Source: Hyphomicrobiales bacterium (GTDB lineage: Bacteria > Pseudomonadota > Alphaproteobacteria > Rhizobiales > Rhizobiaceae). From it: a stretch of DNA of 64,000 nucleotides. A model generated the notes under the pieces. That model made no database searches. It was not told the DNA's origin and saw only the letters and a list, made by a program, of their open reading frames with translations. Location of the stretch: NCBI GenBank assembly GCA_900469345.1, contig UBWZ01000001.1:124001-188000 (forward strand), written 5' to 3'. Position numbers and translations under genes: made by a program. Position 1 is the first letter of the stretch; each line of letters opens with the position of its first letter. Of this stretch, positions 60,991 through 64,000 are shown piece after piece.

Positions 60991-62631
60991 CTAGTCCTTG
61001 GAGACCGGATAGACGAAGTTCGTGTCGAAGCTCGGTCCAAGCTTGAAGTTCTTCAGCTTGGGCGAATAGCCCGCCACTTCCGTCTGCTGGAAGACGATCA
61101 CGAACGGGCTGGTGGCCAGGACCTTCTTCTGCAGGTCTTCGTAGATCGCCGCGCGCTTGGCGGAATCCTTTTCCAGCAGCGCCCCCTTGGAAGCGTCGGA
61201 CAGCTCCTTCGGAACGTCCCAGGCATTGCGCCAGGCGAGCGTCTTGCTCTTGCCCTCGTCGGAATTGTCCGGGTTGACCGTAAACGTCTCGGCATTCGAG
61301 TTCGGGTCGAAATAGTCCGAACCCCACTGGCCGATGTAGATGTCGTGCGTGCGGGCGCGGAACTTGGTCAGCGTCTGCTTGCCGTCGCCCGGAATGATCT
61401 CGAGCTTGATGCCGGCCTGCGCCAGCGTCTGCTGCACGCTTTCGGCAATGCCCGTCACCGGCTGGGTGTTGCGCACGTCCATGGTCACGGTAAAGCCGTC
61501 CTTGAGACCGGCCTTGGCGAGCAGTTCCTTGGCCTTGGCGACGTCCAGCTTGTAGGGGTTGTCGGAGAGCGCGCCGAGTTGGCCCTTGGGCAGGAAGGTC
61601 TGGTGGATCTCGCCGATGCCCTTGATCAGCGTCGCGCCGATCGCGTCATAGTCGACCAGGTACTTCATCGCCTCGACCACTTCCGGCTTGGCCAGGTTCT
61701 TGTTCTTCTGGTTGAGGCTGAAGTAGTAGACGGTGCCCTTCGGCGCGGACGTCAGGAGCACGCCCTTCTTCTGGACGGCGTCGAGATCGCCGGGCTCGAG
61801 GTTGCGGGCGACGTCGATATCGCCGTTTTCGAGCGCCAGGCGCTGGCCCGAGCTTTCCTTCATGTGGCGGTAGATGACCCGCTTCAGCTTCGGCTTTTCG
61901 CCGTAGTAGTTGGGGTTGGCTTCCATGATCACGGCTTCGTTGGCACGCCATGCCACGGTCTTGTACGGGCCGGAACCGGCATAACCGGTCTTCATCCACT
62001 CGTTGCCGAAATCCGTGTCGTACTTGTAGTCGGCGGTCTTCTCGACCTTCTTGGCATGCTCCATGACGACCTTCTTGTCGACGATCGAGGCAACCGTCGC
62101 GGTCAGCACGTTGAGCACGAAGCTCGGCGCATAGGGCTTGTCGATCGTGAACGTAAAGGTCGCATCGTCCGTGGCCTTCGCCTTGTCGGCGACATTGTCG
62201 CCGGTCAGGCCGAACTGGGTGAGCAGGAAGGCCGGCGACTTGTCGAGCTTCACGGCGCGTTCGAACGAGAAGGCGACGTCGGCGGCCGTGATCGGGTTGC
62301 CGGACGCGAACTTCAGGCCGTGCTTCAGCTTGAACGTATAGGTCAGGCCGTCATCCGACGTGGTCCAGCTGGCGGCGAGGTCGCCGATCACCTTCGACGT
62401 GTCGCTGGGGTCCAGCATGACGAGCTTGCTGTAGCAGTTGGCGGTCACTTCGGCCGTCGATAGCTCGAAGGCTTCGCCCGGATCGATGGTGATGATGTCG
62501 TCGATCGCAAAGCCCTCGACCAGCGTATCGGCCGGCGTTGCAGCGAAAGCCTGCGGCGCGGCTGCAAGCAGCAGGCCGAAAGCGGCGCTGGTGGACAGCA
62601 CGCGGAAGCTCTTGTGGAGCGAATGGATCAT
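60991..62631 (-). CDS. Peptide ABC transporter substrate-binding protein, first set
   Basis: Family-5 periplasmic receptor, 546 aa, signal peptide about residues 1-30 (QAFA). It contains AADVAFSFERAVKLDKSPA near residue 110 and VTMDVRNTQPVTGIAESVQQ near residue 375. It resembles the DppA-like receptors that bind small peptides or peptide-like compounds. The start at ATG 62631 has GGGGAACTC upstream. It stands right after the dipeptidase gene, suggesting dipeptide uptake. Confidence 0.92.
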   Translation of the reverse strand: MIHSLHKSFRVLSTSAAFGLLLAAAPQAFAATPADTLVEGFAIDDIITIDPGEAFELSTAEVTANCYSKLVMLDPSDTSKVIGDLAASWTTSDDGLTYTFKLKHGLKFASGNPITAADVAFSFERAVKLDKSPAFLLTQFGLTGDNVADKAKATDDATFTFTIDKPYAPSFVLNVLTATVASIVDKKVVMEHAKKVEKTADYKYDTDFGNEWMKTGYAGSGPYKTVAWRANEAVIMEANPNYYGEKPKLKRVIYRHMKESSGQRLALENGDIDVARNLEPGDLDAVQKKGVLLTSAPKGTVYYFSLNQKNKNLAKPEVVEAMKYLVDYDAIGATLIKGIGEIHQTFLPKGQLGALSDNPYKLDVAKAKELLAKAGLKDGFTVTMDVRNTQPVTGIAESVQQTLAQAGIKLEIIPGDGKQTLTKFRARTHDIYIGQWGSDYFDPNSNAETFTVNPDNSDEGKSKTLAWRNAWDVPKELSDASKGALLEKDSAKRAAIYEDLQKKVLATSPFVIVFQQTEVAGYSPKLKNFKLGPSFDTNFVYPVSKD

Positions 62632-62691
62632 GTGAGTTCCCCTGTCTTTCAAATTAAGACTTTTGTCTTCGGTTCTTGAACGCGTCTTGGC

Positions 62692-63741
62692 CTATTCGTG
62701 CCAGGCCTGGCCAAGCACCCTCAGCCAGTTTCCCCGGCACAGCTTGGCAAGGTCTTCGTCAGCGTATCCCTCGGTTTTGAGAGCCGCAACCAGATTCTGG
62801 TTTCCTGCTGCATCTTGAATTTCCTGTGGAATTGTCGCTCCGTCGAAGTCGGATCCGAGCGCCACATGATCGATCCCCATGCGCTCCACCATGTAGTTGA
62901 TGTGGCGGATCATGTCCGACATCGGCGTTGCCGCATCGTCGCGACCGTCGGCCCGCAGCATGGTCACGGCATAGTTGAGCCCGGCAAGCCCGCCGCTCTC
63001 CTTGATGGCATCCATCTGCCGGTCGGTCAGGTTGCGCGCCACCGGCGTCAGCGCATGGGCGTTCGAATGGCTGGCGATCAGCGGCTGGTCGGAGGTCTTC
63101 GCCACGTCCCAGAAGCCCTTCTCGGTGATATGCGACAGGTCGATCAGGATGCCGAGACGGTTGCAGGCCTTGATCAGCTCGAAGCCGGGGTCGGTAAGGC
63201 CGGGGCCGGTATCGGTCGTCATCGGGTAGGCGAACGGCACGCCATGGCCGAAGATGTTGTGGCGGCTCCAGACCGGCCCGAGAGAGCGCAACCCGGCCGC
63301 ATAAAAGACCTCGAGATTGTTGAGATCGACGTCGATCGCCTCGCAGCCCTCCATATGCATGACGGCGGCGAAAAGGCCCTCCCCCATGGCCCGGGAGATG
63401 TCGGCGGTCGAGCGGCACAGCCGCCAGGCATTGGCACGGTCGAGCCGCAGCGCGATCGCGGCCTTCTCGAGCGCGATGTCGAGCGATGGCTGGTAGTCGA
63501 GCGGTGCCGCCAGCGGCGTCTCGTAATGTCCCTGCGCGTCGGGCTCCTTCAGCACCAGGTCCCCGGACGGGATGTAGATGGCGCAGAGCCCACCGGCCAA
63601 TCCGCCCGCCTTGGCGCGCGGTGCGTCGATATGGCCGACCGACGTTCCCTTGGCAAATTCGGCCACCGGGTCGCCGCCCGCCTTCATGGTCCGCCAGAGC
63701 CGAAGGAGGACGTCGTTATGGCCGTCGAACACCAGTTCCAT
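62692..63741 (-). CDS. Membrane-dipeptidase-family (M19) peptidase
   Basis: A zinc-dependent dipeptidase, 349 aa, related to renal dipeptidase; cleaves dipeptides, some with a D-residue. Metal ligands: H8 and D10 (FDGHNDVL), bridging E131 (MHMEGCEA), H204 (DLSHITEKG) and H225 (ASHSNAHA). There is no signal peptide, so it is cytosolic and would hydrolyse imported peptides. I start at ATG 63741, with AGGAACAAG upstream; ATG 63765 lacks a site. It heads the transporter operon. Confidence 0.93.
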   Translation of the reverse strand: MELVFDGHNDVLLRLWRTMKAGGDPVAEFAKGTSVGHIDAPRAKAGGLAGGLCAIYIPSGDLVLKEPDAQGHYETPLAAPLDYQPSLDIALEKAAIALRLDRANAWRLCRSTADISRAMGEGLFAAVMHMEGCEAIDVDLNNLEVFYAAGLRSLGPVWSRHNIFGHGVPFAYPMTTDTGPGLTDPGFELIKACNRLGILIDLSHITEKGFWDVAKTSDQPLIASHSNAHALTPVARNLTDRQMDAIKESGGLAGLNYAVTMLRADGRDDAATPMSDMIRHINYMVERMGIDHVALGSDFDGATIPQEIQDAAGNQNLVAALKTEGYADEDLAKLCRGNWLRVLGQAWHE

Positions 63742-63834
63742 GTATGCTTGTTCCTGATTTCTCATGATGATTTGGTCGCGGTGAGAAGCAGCGATCCTAG
63801 TCACGCGCAAAAGGTTCGCAAGGCAAAAACGCCA

Positions 63835-64000
63835 TCAGCGGACCCAGCCTCCGTCACCCGCGCGGCGCAGCAGCGGCGTCCTGAACGCGCCCACCACACG
63901 CGGCCGCCACTGCGCCCCGAACGAATCGAGGCTGGCGTGCCAGCGCTCCGATTGCAGCATCGCCGCGCCGATCACCACCGGCTCGATGTCGAGCGATTGC
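63835..64000 (-). CDS. C-terminal fragment of a putative ROK-family regulator/kinase
   Basis: An open frame enters the window at the right edge and stops at 63835. The 55 visible codons read about SLDIEPVVIGAAMLQSERWH and end GDGGWVR. The hydrophobic PVVIGAAML stretch resembles the closing segment of ROK-family proteins (NagC/glucokinase type), but only the tail is seen. It is on the same strand, 94 bases before the dipeptidase start, where a local regulator would be expected. Confidence 0.5.
   Translation of the reverse strand, partial: QSLDIEPVVIGAAMLQSERWHASLDSFGAQWRPRVVGAFRTPLLRRAGDGGWVR

Overview
The window is GC-rich, densely packed DNA from an alphaproteobacterium, most likely a member of the Rhizobiaceae (Rhizobium, Agrobacterium or Sinorhizobium type). 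The evidence is the complete phyR-nepR-ecfG general stress response locus, a sitABCD metal transporter with Mur-type boxes, a sorbitol/mannitol (smo-mtlK) operon, several peptide ABC transporters, and a rhizobial-style intergenic palindromic repeat. It reads as chromosomal: core genes (gltX, lysS, tal, nth) are mixed with transport operons. I saw no rRNA, tRNA, CRISPR array, transposase, integrase or phage gene. Both ends cut a gene (1-1093 and 63835-64000, both minus strand).

Layout. 0-2 kb: a divergent efflux pair, an EmrA-type adaptor and its TetR regulator, sharing face-to-face promoters and two operators. 2-9.5 kb: TerC, an SLC13-type permease, gltX, lysS and a Pro/Ala/Glu-rich anchored protein. 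9.6-13.2 kb: sitABCD. 13.2-15 kb: a MarR regulator and MFS transporter, each preceded by a copy of the same perfect palindrome. 15-19.1 kb: a soluble double-PAS chemoreceptor, transaldolase and a divergent SorC-type regulator. 19.2-24.3 kb is visibly less GC-rich and looks accessory: an EamA exporter, a small RTX protein, a small membrane protein and a SoxR-MFS pair with a textbook SoxR box. 24.3-28.6 kb: HTH/MGMT repair protein, DUF2244, nth, EI24 and an FAD oxidoreductase. 28.7-29.4 kb: an exported protein with 14-residue Gly-rich repeats. 29.6-38.8 kb: the sugar-alcohol operon smoC, smoE-F-G-K, mtlK, a HAD phosphatase and an FGGY kinase. 38.9-39.6 kb: a Fic toxin with its VbhA-like antitoxin. 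39.7-46.8 kb: a peptide transporter split into divergent halves, ATPase plus M20 amidohydrolase on one side, binding protein plus permeases on the other. 47.1-52.4 kb: the stress locus (HWE kinase, PhyR, NepR, EcfG) with a lone receiver, a Crp/Fnr regulator and a DUF883 membrane pair. 52.4-63.8 kb: one long minus-strand array with two binding-protein/permease sets, a single ATPase pair, an amidase and a dipeptidase.

How it fits together. PhyR, NepR and EcfG form the partner-switch of the alphaproteobacterial general stress response. Sequences matching the EcfG promoter (GGAAC, 16-17 bases, CGTT) occur in front of phyR, nepR, the DUF883 operon and a short leader ORF upstream of the HWE kinase, so the locus appears to drive itself and a neighbouring membrane-stress operon. 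Much of the rest is scavenging: metal uptake, polyol uptake and oxidation, and three peptide uptake systems each next to a cytosolic amidase or peptidase. At three of the four binding-protein-to-permease junctions there are strong GC hairpins, which probably set higher binding-protein expression.
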